Assembly: GCA_036346225.1 (NCBI GenBank)
Contig: JARFIW010000170.1
Span: 11,842,501-11,906,500, forward strand
Direction: 5' to 3'
Origin: Platerodrilus igneus
Lineage: Eukaryota; Arthropoda; Insecta; Coleoptera; Lycidae
DNA length: 64,000 bases
Shown here: piece by piece, positions 1 through 10,878 of the stretch
How the letters are laid out: each line of letters starts with the position of its first letter
Numbering within the stretch: the first letter of the stretch is position 1
Position numbers and translations under genes: made by a program
Notes under the pieces: model-generated
The model's database searches: none
Told to the model about the DNA's origin: nothing
The model's input: only the letters and a program-made list of their open reading frames with translations

Positions 1-361
1 ACATCCCACATACCTTTATAAATATGTTATTTGTAACAACGAAATTCACTCTTACAATACAAGATCTACAGAAAACTTTTATATAAAGAAAACAAATTAT
101 AAGAGTACTATGAACTCATTGTTTTTTAAAGGGTTAGATAAATACAATAAATTACCTAGTGAATTAAAAAATGTCAATAACATACATTTATTCAAAAGAA
201 AGTTATTATTATACATTAAATTTCAAAATTGTTATATGGGCTAGCAATAGTTTTAGTATTATTTAATTAATGTGTATGATATGTAATGAAAATTATTGTT
301 TATTTGTATTACTGAAAATTAGGATTTCTTCCTACAATAAAGTGAATTTACTTACTTACTT
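1..361 (+). mobile_element. 3' end of a CR1/Jockey-like LINE
   Basis: The window opens inside a non-LTR retrotransposon. An 80-codon open frame (2-244) is followed by an AT-rich 3' UTR that ends in a short tandem tail of about three TTAC/ACTT units at 347-361. Short tandem 3' tails instead of poly(A) are typical of CR1-like elements. The right end coincides with the start of sequence shared with the gypsy element at 41.9-43.7 kb, so one element appears to have landed beside or inside the other. The clade is inferred from the C-terminal motif style and the tail. Confidence 0.6.
2..244 (+). CDS. C-terminal end of LINE ORF2 (reverse transcriptase protein), partial
   Basis: This frame is open from the window edge to TAG at 242-244 and has no start codon in the window, so it is 5'-partial. 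It includes HSYNTRS, a motif form found near the end of CR1/Jockey ORF2 proteins. Further on come SLFFKGLDKYNKLP and a lysine-rich stretch ending in a short basic tail, again the usual layout of the region after the reverse transcriptase thumb. The catalytic part is outside the window. Family known, clade inferred. It shows no internal stop, so it may be a relatively young copy. Confidence 0.55.
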   Translation, partial: HPTYLYKYVICNNEIHSYNTRSTENFYIKKTNYKSTMNSLFFKGLDKYNKLPSELKNVNNIHLFKRKLLLYIKFQNCYMG

Positions 362-700
362 AGTTTAATATCGTTATCTTAATGACTACCGTTAGTAATA
401 ATTTTGGTTTAATTTCTCGTTATCTTACCTACCGGCTACCGTTAGGAATAACATCGAGTTATTTCGCATTATCTTACCGGTTATCTTTAGTAATAACTTT
501 TGTTAAATTCATGTTACTTTACCTACTATCTCTTATAATCACTTTAGCTTAATATCGCGTTATCTTATCTAGTATCTCAAATATAACTAAAGCTTAATAT
601 CGTTATCTTATCCATTACCTTTGAGGATAACAACTTAAGCTTAATATCATTATCTTATCTATTATCTTTAACATCAATTTGAGATCTTGTCTTATCTTTT
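361..700 (+). repeat. Degenerate ~45-bp tandem array with TTATCTTA cores
   Basis: About eight imperfect units of 43-47 bp. Each has the form TTTAGTTTAATATCG, then TTATCTTA, then a variable CCGNTACC-like stretch ending in GTAATAA or GATAAC. The same array, with one more unit, lies at about 41930-42320 in the complete gypsy element. TTATCTTA is the reverse complement of TAAGATAA, which contains the AGATAA core bound by GATA factors. The repeat is seen directly; regulatory function is inference. Confidence 0.7.
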
Positions 701-1351
701 TATCGTCCTAACGTGTGGTATGTATGACCAGACGTGGGAATTATTTTTTTAATATTTAAGTGAAAAAGCTAACCCAATATAGAAATGTAATTTGTCAGGT
801 TAGCATATAAGGATTTAGTAGGTGGTACTTTTGGTAAATTTGTTGATTCACAACTATGTCATGGACAAGTTTTAAATGTGCATCGTTGGAAAACCAAAGT
901 ACCAGTAACAAAATTTGCTAGAGTGCAGAGTGACTCACTCTATGAACATTTTAAATTTGGGCACTTCTTGCCAAAACGAAGAACAGTTTGATGCAACACT
1001 CATGTGTGTTTGCACATAAGAACTTTAATGTTAGTTTTAGTTTAGATAGGTTTAGATAGTTTAGGCGACTTGTCGCACCCGTGTTAGTTTAAGTAGTGTT
1101 TCATGCTCCCCGACAAATTTGTGCTGTCGATGATTAGTGTAGTCAAAGACTATGGGGCTACCTATTCCGTTTCCTGGTACTTCGGTAGACGTGTTATCGG
1201 TCGAAAAAACCAGGTGGCGCCTTATATAAACATTTTGTAGGTTTTAAGTTAGGGTTTATGTAGGGTAGTTAGGATTTAGATTTTAAGCTGTTACTGTGCT
1301 AACAGACTTTTTCTTTTTTTTAAGTTTTTTCTTTTGTGGCTTTGTCGCGAT

Positions 1352-2117
1352 TGTTACGTGCAATTTGCACTTAAACATTGTTATTAGTTTAGTTTTGATG
1401 TATGGAAGTTTCGCGCCATATTTTCAAAAGACGCAGTGCGCGGGAATTTTAAATAGACTAGGCGGTACTTCCGTACGTCATAGTAGTGCATTTGCGCAGT
1501 GTGCGTGTCCATAGAGAGGTAAGTGAAAAAAGACAAAGGAGTGGGGAAGTTTTCCGGTTCTCTCTCTATAACGTGGCTTTTTGCCTGATACCTTTGAGCA
1601 GAGTGGTCGCTTTTCTGGTAACGTATCGTTAGGTTTACCTATGTAGATATCCTACTTAATTATCTTTGTTTGTCTACCCTCATACCTTATTTTCCTGCCC
1701 AATCCCTGCATAGGTAACAAATCTGCCGCCACCTAGGCGCACCGATCTCCACGACTGAGGATGAAGACCTCATGACTACCTTAGCTGGCCGGAGCTGATT
1801 CCCGAACGCTTTTGAGAGCGTCGGCGTATCATCTCTAATCCCTCCGGGAGGAGCCCTGATTGGACTTGGTTAGAGGCCTACCCTAGCGCACCTTCGCGGA
1901 AATCTGGACCTATTATGTGAGTACTTCATAATTTATATTGTTTGTTTTATCTTTGTTCTAAAATTAATATGTAAATTTCCGAAGTATTGCGTAATATTGT
2001 GGACGTCATTGGTGATGACCGCGCCCAAATCTGTATAAGATTAGCGCTGCCAACCACCGATGGTGTCTAGTAAACCGCGCTCGGTGTTGTATTTATCGAA
2101 CTTTTTAAATGTAACTA
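1352..2117 (+). repeat. Gypsy LTR, diverged subfamily copy
   Basis: Starts TGTTACGTGCAATTTGCAC, matching the start of the LTRs at 34281 and 42984 (TGTTACGTGCAAATCG...). The short inverted repeat GTGCAA/TTGCAC at the start is shared. The first ~200 bp align well; after that similarity is patchy. The end is placed at TGTAAC near 2115 by analogy with the TGTAACA end of the other LTRs and is uncertain by tens of bases. Confidence 0.55.
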
Positions 2118-3052
2118 CTGTGTTTAAATGTAAGAGGGTAAGGGGAATGTTTAGAAAATATCTGAATGTTAAAGATTTAAATATCAAGACACTTGTTTAC
2201 ACAACTGTAAAATAACTTAAAGAAACAAAAGTTAAAACACGATAAGAGAAATTTGACTAAATATGTATATTAATACTCGATTATTACAATTCCAAAGGCA
2301 TGTATAAGATATACGCTTGTGTCATCAACATAGTAGACATCGCTATATATTTTAACATGATATAATTCACATATTTAATAAAATGTACACGAGAAAATTT
2401 CTATAGAGAAATCAAAATAAATAATCTCTGTTTAGAAACTCTAAATTTTACTTAATGCAGTAGTAAATCAAAAAGTGATCATAATTGTAATAATGTCATG
2501 TAGCAAATTGCACATGAAATGAAAGTTCAAGTAATAAACCTTTTCACCATAAGAAGCTTCATGAAGTTCGAATGTTTACATATTTTTAGATTAGGTATTA
2601 GAGAATTATATTTGAAATCATTTAAGATAAGTAAAATGTAATTAATTATCAAAACTTTAAGATAAGTAAAATGTAATTAATAATCAAAACAAAATATTTG
2701 TAGTGACAAAGACAAATTTAAATAGAGGTTAGGCCTCTTTATTTTAACAGAAAACGGTAAGGTAAAAGTTTAATTCTCATACTACCTGTAGTATCAGTCA
2801 CTGAACTAATACTAAGTTACTTAATTTATAGGAATCCTTCAATATCCAGGAAACTGAGACATCCTGCGTTGGAGGATCTCCTAGTGTACGTACAAAAACA
2901 ACATGTGGTCAACTTCAAATGTTGTCTTTAACAGACTTCTGTTCCATAAAATTAAATTTGTAGATATTTTTCAATAAGATAATAACTGAGCATCATTATG
3001 TAAAGTAGAAGGAAACGAAATATAAAATTCTTGTGATGAGTGTTATTTTACA
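2118..3052. other. AT-rich stretch, nothing recognised
   Basis: No open frame longer than a few dozen codons, no transposon motif and no repeat shared with the rest of the window was recognised. The helicase gene on the minus strand would be transcribed through here, so it is probably intronic. Confidence 0.5.
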
Positions 3053-3175
3053 TCATCTGGTTGTGCGACAAGCAACTTTTCCATGTGGAAAATCCAAATG
3101 AGAGAAAGCACGTCGCCGTGATGCATATTTGACCGGAGCATACTTGACCGGAGAAGCATATGTTACAGGAGCACC
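3053..3175 (-). CDS. Weak candidate terminal exon with APV/YA-rich frame
   Basis: On the minus strand an acceptor-like TTTTCTAG is followed at 3175 by a frame open to TGA at 3053-3055. The first 18 codons read as repeats of the type TYASP, VKYAP, VKYAS, which resemble the low-complexity APV/YA motifs of insect cuticular proteins. An internal DNA repeat (ATGCTCCGGTCAA) underlies this. The rest is basic and not cuticle-like. It lies downstream of the helicase exon on the same strand but does not continue its ankyrin frame. It could equally be chance. Confidence 0.15.
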   Translation of the reverse strand, partial: GAPVTYASPVKYAPVKYASRRRAFSHLDFPHGKVACRTTR

Positions 3176-4143
3176 CTAGAAAATTCAGTTGTGTTACAAA
3201 AGTGAAAATCTAACACGAGGTGCAAAGGAAAATTAAATCCATTAATATCTTACCATCTTTATAAATATTTGATGGGCTTAACGAATAAAGAACTTCTTCA
3301 TCCATTATACAATAGATCTAGAATTATATTTAAATGGTAGTCTAGGATTTATAATTAGAAAATTTACATACCAGGTAAACACATGAGGCATAGAAGTTCA
3401 AATTACAAAAATCGCTCAACAGTTCCAGATAAGCAATCAGATATCAGAGAAATGAAAATTTGACACTTCAAATAAATTATTTTCGGCCATCTTCGGGATG
3501 GACGATTACTAGCGATTATTCTCAATAATACAGAATTTAGAACCACACCAGTAGTGCTTTTAGAATAAACACTTCAGAAATAACCAATAGGAAAATTTCA
3601 TATAGATATAATAATTTGTACTATGTAACAAATTAGTAACTTGTGGATTAAAACTAATAATCCAGGATTGTGCGAGATAAATTCTTATAGAAAATATATT
3701 ATATAATAAAGAGAGTAATTTTATATTTAAATGTAGGTATAAGCATTTATATGCTAATAGTGCCAAGCACAGATGTAACATGCTAAAATATAAGCAAAAA
3801 GGCATGTTACAGTATAATATATAATGTTAGCGGTTTATTTTGGTGAATGGTCAATTTAGTTTACTGAATAAATATACTGAGTTTATGGTTTCAACACTTA
3901 ACCTTATTTGTCAATCTCTCAGTGATTTTCTTTAACTATCAAAGCTGAATAAGAGTACCATTGGCCGTTACATCTTACGCCTAGTTTAATATGCAATACT
4001 AGAGCAAAAATTATTTAAAGATATGAATCAAGTAATATTAAACGTAAGTAACAGTTTCTAACAGCAAAATATTTCAACATGCTGATAAATTCATAGTATC
4101 ACAATTACAAAAGGGATATGTCCTTCTAAGATATTTTACTTAC
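3176..4143 (-). other. Probable intron 2 of the YTHDC2-like gene (start)
   Basis: Begins with the donor GTAAGT immediately after the large helicase exon. The sequence is AT-rich, with no ankyrin or helicase continuation found down to position 1, so the next coding exon is likely beyond the left edge. Nothing else was recognised in it. Confidence 0.5.
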
Positions 4144-5432
4144 CCATATTTAATAGTACTTCAGCTAGTTCTATGTTTCCAGAAATAGCAGCTGCCATTA
4201 GAGGTGTGTAACCCATATCTGGTGTCTGATGGTTAATATCTGCATTTTCAGATAAAATTAATTGCAATAACTGTAAACAATCATCTTCATCTTTATTGTC
4301 AATACATCTATTTATGACAGTATTTACTTCATCTCTGTCATAATCTTCGGGTGGCTCCGTTGCCATATCAGATGTAGTCGCAGTGGTACCTTTTAATGGT
4401 GGCTTATATCCCAGAATTTGTAAAATATTTTCAAGAAAGTACTCTCTTATTTCAAAATGTCTGCCCTCTACATGTAGCACCCGTGTATTATTAAAATATG
4501 ACTTAAACAATTCAATTTCACATGTTGCCGACATTAAAATAAGCTTTAGACGCGAATTCTGTTTTAAATGTTCTCGTATCGATATCATCAATATATCGAT
4601 AAATTTGTCTCGTTCATGAACTTCATCAAGAATTAAGTGGGTAATATTCTTAAAAATCTCATCACGTTTGCTCATAAATGTACGTAATAAAACACCACTT
4701 GTGCAATATATTAAAGCAGAATTAGGTCCAACCTTTGTTTCAAGTTTAATCTGATAACCAACAGTATGACCAACCTGTTCACCTCTTTCAGCTGCAACAC
4801 GCTCCGCAACAGATACAGTCGACAAACGCCGTGGTTGTGTACATATTATTTTACAGGATTGCTTTCTTTCGTAAGCTTGTTCTAAAATAAACTGAGGAAT
4901 TTGAGTTGATTTACCAGAACCCGTCTCTGATGAAATGATTAATACTTGGCCACTATTCAACAAATCTAAAAACTGTAATTTTCTTTCATATATAGGTAAC
5001 AAATGTCTATAAGATGTCAATCTACTCCATTTAGCGCTTGGTACAAACACTCTATCTGTAGAATTCCATTGACTATGAATTTGATACGCAGATTTTTTAC
5101 TAGATGTTTTTGAGACGTTAACATCAACAGTTTCATGAAATAAACCTAATCCTGCATTCATCAAATTTGAAATCTTATCATTAAAATTTATATTTAGTAC
5201 GTTAACACTATGCCTTGTCCTTACAAAAATCTGTATGCAACGATTGGAATCTTTGCCATGAGACCTTGAACTTAATCCATAAAATTGACATCTTTTATGT
5301 ATATACGTGCGTTCTTTTTTACTAAGAGAAGTTGGAAACGTATAGGATTCTTTAAGAAAACTATTTTGTAATGTTTTGATCGTATTTTCCACCTGAACTT
5401 GAAATTCTTCCCAAACTTGTATTTTTAAGGCA
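4144..5432 (-). CDS. YTHDC2: YTHDC2-like R3H/DEAH-box RNA helicase, large internal exon
   Basis: The frame encodes about 430 residues of an ATP-dependent RNA helicase. Numbered from a Met codon at 5476 (upstream of the exon), an R3H-like region spans about 50-85 (ERTYIHKRCQFYGLSS). Walker A is ETGSGKST at 184-191, motif Ia TQPRR at 213-217, the DEAH box reads DEVH at 284-287, and motif III is SAT at 316-318. An ankyrin repeat starts near 420 (MGYTPLMAAA). R3H, then RecA1, then ankyrin repeats inserted before RecA2 is the order of YTHDC2, a meiotic germline RNA regulator; Drosophila Bgcn is its divergent relative. The acceptor TTTTTGTTGTAG precedes 5432 and the donor GTAAGT follows 4144 in mid-ankyrin, so RecA2, OB and YTH parts must lie left of the window. 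No frameshift or internal stop is seen, unlike nearly everything around it, which supports a live gene. Confidence 0.85.
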
Positions 5433-5589
5433 CTACAACAAAAACACAATGTGTAATTAATAAGAATACTATCCAAAAGCCTGAAATGCCAATATTAACT
5501 TATGTAACATTAACACAATAATTATGCATACATGGTATATAAGGAAATATTTTTCAATTTTACTTAGTTTAGGTACCGTAGTCAGAAAC

Positions 5590-6570
5590 TACACGCTACG
5601 GGTTCGCAAACTTCCACAGGACCTTCACAGACTGAATTAGAAATTATCGTCACTTCAGCGACATGTGTGCTTGTAGACACGACAGGAATTTCTTGACTAG
5701 AACAATTTAAGAAAGCAAGAACAAACTTTTGAGAAGCTATCTGCAAATCACTAATTCGAAGTATGGGTTGTAATAGTGGTGGAGGTACAGTTTGGGGTGA
5801 GAGTCAATAAGTAGGGCAAGCAGAAGGAGGAGTAGAAAAGTATGTAGAACTACAGACGGAGGAAATTTTGTTCAAAGCTGTATTCGCCGAAGAAGGGTAG
5901 GTTTTGATTGTAGAGCCGGATGACCTGGATGAGGGACAGAAGAGAACGTAGAGTGAGAAGCAGAAGAATTTAGGCAGATAGAGGTGAGGGCAGAATTTGA
6001 AGGATTTATTTGAAGAACGATTGGTAGTAGGATGACGGTTTGGACAGTTGCGGCAAGAAACTTCCTTATATCCACAACCATAACAATGGAGTATTTGAGG
6101 ACTAGCACAACGTGCCGAAACATGACCAGGTTTTTTGCAATTAAAGCATACGACCTGACGAGTAGAAGTAGAACAAAGAGGAAGAACAGTAGAACGTACA
6201 GAAGAAGTATCGGATCTACTCGTAGACGTCGGAGAAATCTGAACAACTCGGTCATGTGAAGCAAAAATATCTTCCTCAGTAGTAGCAAACTTATAAGCAA
6301 AATTCGGGGGTTCAAAATGTTGAATCAGAAAACCTATTCCAAAAACCACGATACCAAAGTAACGCATTCGACTCAAACAAATCCACTGCAGACTTGAATA
6401 CCTGCAATTCCGACACATGATGAGTTCGTCGGAGTTTTTCGACCCGTCTCAAAAAATCATGTACGGTAAGAGTGTTCAGGGCACCAGAAAATTTTCAAGT
6501 TCCACTCCCACACAGGAAGACCTTGGTAGGAAGCCGAAAAAGAAATCATTTTTAGTAATAATAAAAACTC
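5590..6570 (-). pseudogene. Ty3/gypsy gag relic
   Basis: Read on the minus strand from about 6570, a broken frame resembles the gag at 36.2 kb: VPVW...WNL, then a capsid-like stretch with SAVDLFESNALLWYR. After a linker comes a zinc knuckle CFNCKKPGHVSARC (C-x2-C-x4-H-x4-C) and a second cysteine cluster CYGCG...CRNC. An open stretch continues to a stop near 5596. The capsid part is frameshifted relative to the zinc-knuckle frame (5804-6418). No protease or reverse transcriptase follows, so it is truncated just after gag. It lies antisense-independent, on the same strand as the helicase gene, inside its intron. Confidence 0.7.
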
Positions 6571-7047
6571 TAGACTTGATGGAGAGAACAAAATGTACCG
6601 AGAAGAAAAAAGAAAAAATAAAAATCTTGGGCACCAGAGTTTTCAACGAACTAGGATTATTGGCAAAAACACAAGTTCAATAATCTGAAATTAACCAACC
6701 GTAAATATTGAGCGATTAAGAAAGGAAACAAAACTAAAATTTAAGAAGATCGAACCCACACAGTAAATAAAGAAAAGAAATAAATACAAGTTTGAGCGTA
6801 AAGGACGGAAACATAAGTATTATCATGCCGAGAAAATGCGGGTCATGCAGGAACTTGGGCACTAACAATAATAAACAAAAAATCGGAGCAAAAATTAACT
6901 AAAAGGAACTCTGAGCCAAAACTAACTAAAATAAAATCGGAGCCAAAGTTACATGAAACAAAATCGCAGCACAAGAAAATTAACGAAAACCAAATCGCAG
7001 AAGAAATTAACTAAACAAAATCGCAGTCAGGGCGTCAGTAATTTATG

Positions 7048-7500
7048 CTACGTGTATTGACGTAGCCTAGAAAAAAAAAGAAATGGACCGGGCTCAATCG
7101 TCGAGCGGGCGGAGTATTATACCTACAACAAAAATGAAAGGAAGCCTGAAATAAAGAAAGAAAAATTACACACACTCATTCATACTCAAAACACAACATA
7201 TCAACAAAAGCAGCCTATAATTAAACAAAATATGTACACGCAATAAATAATTACACACTAAATCTAAAAAAAGAAATACCAGTCAAAAGAACTAATCCTT
7301 TTTTTTAAATGCTGAGCTGCCGATTTTAAGTTACTCCCTAGATTGAGTTTCAACAAAAAAAGAAATTAAGCGAAATTACCCCTCTAAAACCAACAGCTCT
7401 AAATCAGCATGGTAAATCTAAAACTAACTATATACATCTAATGGCAACAACATTTCCAAACGTGCCAGCAAACCTTCAAATCATTTTCAATTTAATAGTT
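7048..7500 (+). repeat. Long direct repeat, copy 1
   Basis: Begins GCTACGTGTATTGACGTAGC (an inverted repeat, GCTACGT/ACGTAGC) and aligns with 7863-8275 nearly throughout, apart from a deletion of about 50 bp near the end of the second copy. Roughly 400 bp is shared with about 360 bp between the copies. The pair could be LTR remnants or a local duplication. Confidence 0.7.
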
Positions 7501-7862
7501 ACACTATTTTCATTAATTACACCATGATGTGATAAGTAATACGAAATTTCATTAGAATATGAACGACACCTTGACATGTGTCCCAAAATTTCATGCTCTA
7601 CCATAAAGTCGACATATTTTTGCTTCAAAGTAGGATTTTTATTTAACCTTTTTTTCCACTGAAAGAAATCTATTCAATGCATATTGCCGAGAATCACCTA
7701 ACTTTGAAGGACAATCACGAAATGGAATGTTAACAAGAAACTTTCCATCAACATTACGTTTGGTAGTTTCCACAAACATTTTTTAACATTAGATGTCTTC
7801 CTGTGAAAGTAATTTATTTTCAGAAGGAATTTATTTTACGACCTAAAATTTTTCCAATTGAT

Positions 7863-8275
7863 TGCTACGTGCAATGACGTAGCCTAGAAAAAAACCAAAA
7901 AAAGAAATGGACCAGGCTCAATCGACGAGTGGGCGGGGGATTATAACTACAACAAAAATCAAGGGAGGCCTGAAGTAAAGAACAGAAAATTGCCCACTCA
8001 TTGATACTCAAACACAACATATCAACAAAAGAAACCTATAATTAAACACAATATGTACACGCAATAAATAATTACACACTAAATCTAAAAAAAAATATCA
8101 ACCAAAAGAACAAATCTTTTTTTAAATGGTGAGCTGCCGGTTTTAGGTTACTCCCTAGATTGAGTTTCAACAAAAAAAAGAAATTAAGCAAAATTACCCC
8201 TATAAAACCAACAGCTCTAAATCAGCATTTTCAAACATGCCAGCAAGCCTTCAAATCATTTTCACTTTAATAAGT
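7863..8275 (+). repeat. Long direct repeat, copy 2
   Basis: Partner of 7048-7500. It begins with the same inverted repeat (GCTACGTGCAATGACGTAGC) and carries the shared CTGAGCTGCCG/GTGAGCTGCCG and CCCTAGATTGAG blocks. It differs from copy 1 by scattered substitutions and small indels, so the duplication is not recent. Confidence 0.7.
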
Positions 8276-8723
8276 TGTACACTCTTAGTTATTTAAAGCA
8301 AATAGTAATGCATTCATATAGTGTTAATAAATCTCAAACTAATTCACTAATTGTCGTCTAAACGGATTAAATTTAGGAATGCATGAGTTTAAACCGAAAA
8401 TACCCACCGATATGGTCGCAATCGTAAATGATGGAGAAAGAAAACACGTACCCTCGAAGTTGTTGATGTCGGGGTTGAATCACTAGTAGGTCCACAGCAA
8501 CGAGTAGGTGGGTCTACACCCAAAAAGAACGCACTTGGCCTCCCATTACAGCAAGAGACGACCATTCATCGTGGCTTTAAGGCCACCGGAAGAAGCTAGA
8601 GCAATTACCAGTAAGAATTAATTTAATTTCAACAAAAACCCTAAATACTTATCAGGCCGTATTGCGTGCGCTAAATTTCATAATGAAAAACGAAACAACC
8701 AAACATTTCTACACGTGTCATTG

Positions 8724-9125
8724 TGTTCGGTCTCTTTGTCGCACGTTGCGTGGTTAATTTTAAGTCACTTCAAATTCGTAGTTGTAAATCTAATTGTAAA
8801 ACTGTCATCCCTTGTTCCCTTATATCCTGCCATAAAAATTCCTTATGCATGTGTGAATAAGTTGGACAGAGCAGTGAAAAAACACTTTCTTATGGATATC
8901 GAAGCAGAACAGTCGTCGGTTTCTTCGTTCGGTACCGTAAGTTAGTCAAGTGCCGCAGACTTTATTTGTGAAACCCTTAAAAAACACAGTGCAAGTGTAA
9001 CGTAACAGAGACTCAATTCGCATACAGTCCACTTGGTTGAAGGACGAGGAACTGCAGTTTAGAACAACAAACCAACGCGGAGGTAAGTCGATATACAAAT
9101 TTGTAAGACCTCCGCGCAATAAACA
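8724..9125 (+). repeat. BEL/Pao copy 1 5' LTR
   Basis: Starts TGTTCGGTCTC and ends AATAAACA, giving TG...CA ends. It pairs with 13021-13423. A frame of 76 codons inside it (8715-8945) is also present in the 3' LTR and is not a gene. An imperfect inverted repeat (ACGCGGAGGTA / GACCTCCGCG) lies near the 3' end, close to an AATAAA that could be the polyadenylation signal. Confidence 0.9.
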
Positions 9126-9630
9126 AATTTGGCCTTCATCACCGGATTATTAATTAATTAATTAGTTCCCATCCTTTAAGCTCCTTATACTTAAATTTAT
9201 AAAATTGTCGTAGTTTTTATTATGGATAAACGTGTTACACAGAAAAGAACATCTTGCTTGCAAATTGAATGATAAAAACATCTGCTTATAAGCGTAGATT
9301 TTACAATACATTCCTTATCCTTTGTGGCAAAGATTAGGGTCGATCGTCCGTATCTTTTTATGTAAACTATTTATGAGGGTTATTGTATCCTAAATCTTTA
9401 CCTTATTTGTCACTTCAAGTTGGAGCAACCATTCGGGTTCATGCAACTTGTATAACAAAGGGGTTGAAATTTATTTGAAACTTTAAAAGCTTTGTCGGGC
9501 GAGCACTGTAGTTAGTTGCATTTTTCTATTAATAATTTAATTTCGTAGATGAATTAGTAATTTAGTGTATTCGAGTCACGCATTGTTTTTACATTAATTT
9601 TTATTGTCGTTCATTAATCATTAATTAAAT
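9126..9630 (+). other. BEL/Pao copy 1 leader, with possible primer-binding site
   Basis: Noncoding leader between the 5' LTR and gag. A few bases after the LTR, TGGCCTTCATCACCGG begins with TGG, as a tRNA primer-binding site should, but I could not match it to a particular tRNA. The remainder is AT-rich. Confidence 0.4.
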
Positions 9631-10392
9631 ATGGTTATATCAATTGATAAAGCTATTCTTGAAGCTAAATTTGTAGTTAAAAGGTTGGATCATATATACA
9701 GCAAAATCAACCAACCGGAAAACGTATCGATTGCTTTAATTAGAGCGTCAATTAAAAGTGTCGAACAGATTGAAACGCTTTTCAAATCCTTTTGCAAGGA
9801 TATTTTCTTTGATGAAGAAAGTGAACAATTGGATGAATTTTCGGCTCTTAGGGTGAAAATCGATGATTATCTATTAGATATTCGTATTATCGCTGAACAA
9901 TGCAAATTAGATCGGGTAGAAAATAAGCCAAAAGTGGAAAATATGAATAATTCTTTTTCGTCAGATTGTGGAATTCGCTTGAAACATCTTTCAGTCCCAC
10001 GCTTCTCTGGACGCATTTCAGATTTTGAGAGTTACAATGCAATTTATAAGCGGTTGATTCATGATAATGTCAGTTTGTCACCCGTTGAAAAATTTTGCCA
10101 TCTCGTTGATACATTAGATGAGTCGTCGCGTGGCTTAATAAAACACTTGCCATTAAATGATTATGCATACGAGGAAGCCTATAAAATCATTACTAATCGT
10201 TTTCAGTCCAAGAGGTTATTACTTTCAACATATTTTAATGCTCTTGAAAAATGCCCTAAGGTCAGTTCCTCAGACTCGCATGCGGAACTCCGGCAATTAA
10301 TTAGTTGTTTTGATGAAAATATATTCGCGTTAAGGCAGATGGAAATAGATTTATTAGATTTCATGTTGTTTAATCTGTTATCGAAAAATTAG
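9631..10392 (+). CDS. BEL/Pao gag (capsid-like) protein, copy 1
   Basis: A 253-codon frame from ATG 9631. It resembles the minus-strand gag at 27419-28204 throughout: an N-terminal helical region, a central PRFSG...SYNAIYKRLIHDN-like segment and the ITNRFQSKRLL motif near residue 195, as in the DUF1759-type gag of Pao elements. It ends early at 10390-10392 by frameshift; the sequence beyond continues the homology in another frame up to the zinc fingers. The role is assembly of retrotransposon particles. No catalytic residues are expected. Confidence 0.8.
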   Translation: MVISIDKAILEAKFVVKRLDHIYSKINQPENVSIALIRASIKSVEQIETLFKSFCKDIFFDEESEQLDEFSALRVKIDDYLLDIRIIAEQCKLDRVENKPKVENMNNSFSSDCGIRLKHLSVPRFSGRISDFESYNAIYKRLIHDNVSLSPVEKFCHLVDTLDESSRGLIKHLPLNDYAYEEAYKIITNRFQSKRLLLSTYFNALEKCPKVSSSDSHAELRQLISCFDENIFALRQMEIDLLDFMLFNLLSKN

Positions 10393-10570
10393 ATAAAAAC
10401 ATTTTAAAGCGTTTGAATTAGGAAATAATGACGAAATTCCCTCGTTCAAAGATTTAAGGTCGTACATTGAAAACAATGTAAAGTGTTGGAAATCAATGAC
10501 ATTGCTTCAGGAACATGCTTAAAATCTCGAGATTCCGTTAAAGAAAGAGAAAAGGAAGGTTTGTTAGCAC

Positions 10571-10878
10571 TTGGCTAAAACTTCTTTAGTTGGTACCACC
10601 AATGATGTTAAAAATTGTAGTTTCTGTCAAGCTGTGCATCCTATTTATAGATGTAAGCAGTTTTTCGATAAAACCCCTCAAGAAAGATTTGAGGTGGTAA
10701 AGCTTAAAAATCTTTGTATTAAATGTTTAAATCCTTCACATTCGATGAAAAATTGTAGGTTAGATTGGTCGTGTAGAAAATGTCATCAGTCGCACAATTC
10801 GTTGCTTCACTTCGATAAACAAGAAAAATCGGTGTCGCCACGCCGACAAACCCATCGTCAAAGGTCAGCGTCTCAATC
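10571..10878 (+). pseudogene. BEL/Pao gag zinc-finger region, copy 1
   Basis: Contains CSFCQAVHPIYRC, then CIKCLNPSHSMKNC (C-x2-C-x4-H-x4-C), then CRKCHQSHNSLLH. This is the three-part cysteine/histidine pattern of the gag/protease junction in BEL/Pao elements, thought to bind RNA. The start used here is a frame entry, not a true start codon. At about 10878 the homology switches directly to the end of RNase H, marking the internal deletion. Confidence 0.75.

Larger units (their letters stand above)
361..2117 (+). mobile_element. Ty3/gypsy 3' fragment: tandem array, 3' noncoding region and LTR
   Basis: From 361 the sequence aligns along its length with 41.95-43.0 kb, the 3' end of the complete gypsy element. 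It starts inside the TTATC-rich repeat array, passes through the same noncoding stretch and enters an LTR at 1352. The U3-like part of the LTR is recognisably the same, but the U5-like part has diverged, so this is a sister subfamily rather than a recent duplicate. Everything 5' of the array (gag, pol, 5' LTR) is missing. The right boundary near 2117 is approximate. Confidence 0.75.
6571..8723. other. Gypsy-associated noncoding stretch with long direct repeats
   Basis: No coding frame. It contains the direct repeat pair at 7048-7500 and 7863-8275 plus A-rich linkers made of short repeats (variants of AAAATCGCAGC/AAAATCGGAGC at 6880-7030). A more GC-rich segment at 8400-8600 could be leader or LTR of the gag relic to its left, but no LTR boundaries could be fixed. 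Confidence 0.4.

Noticed and set aside
361..700. Tandem array as a CRISPR-like or satellite array
   Set aside because: The genome is eukaryotic, units vary too much in length and sequence, and the array belongs to a gypsy element.
3081..3175. Continuation of the helicase ankyrin repeats
   Set aside because: In the phase required by the upstream donor the reading is cysteine-rich with no ankyrin pattern.
6032..6683. Plus-strand frames with Arg/Ser-rich sequence
   Set aside because: Complement of the minus-strand gypsy gag relic.
8715..8945. 76-codon frame repeated at 13033-13242
   Set aside because: It is LTR sequence of BEL/Pao copy 1, not a gene.
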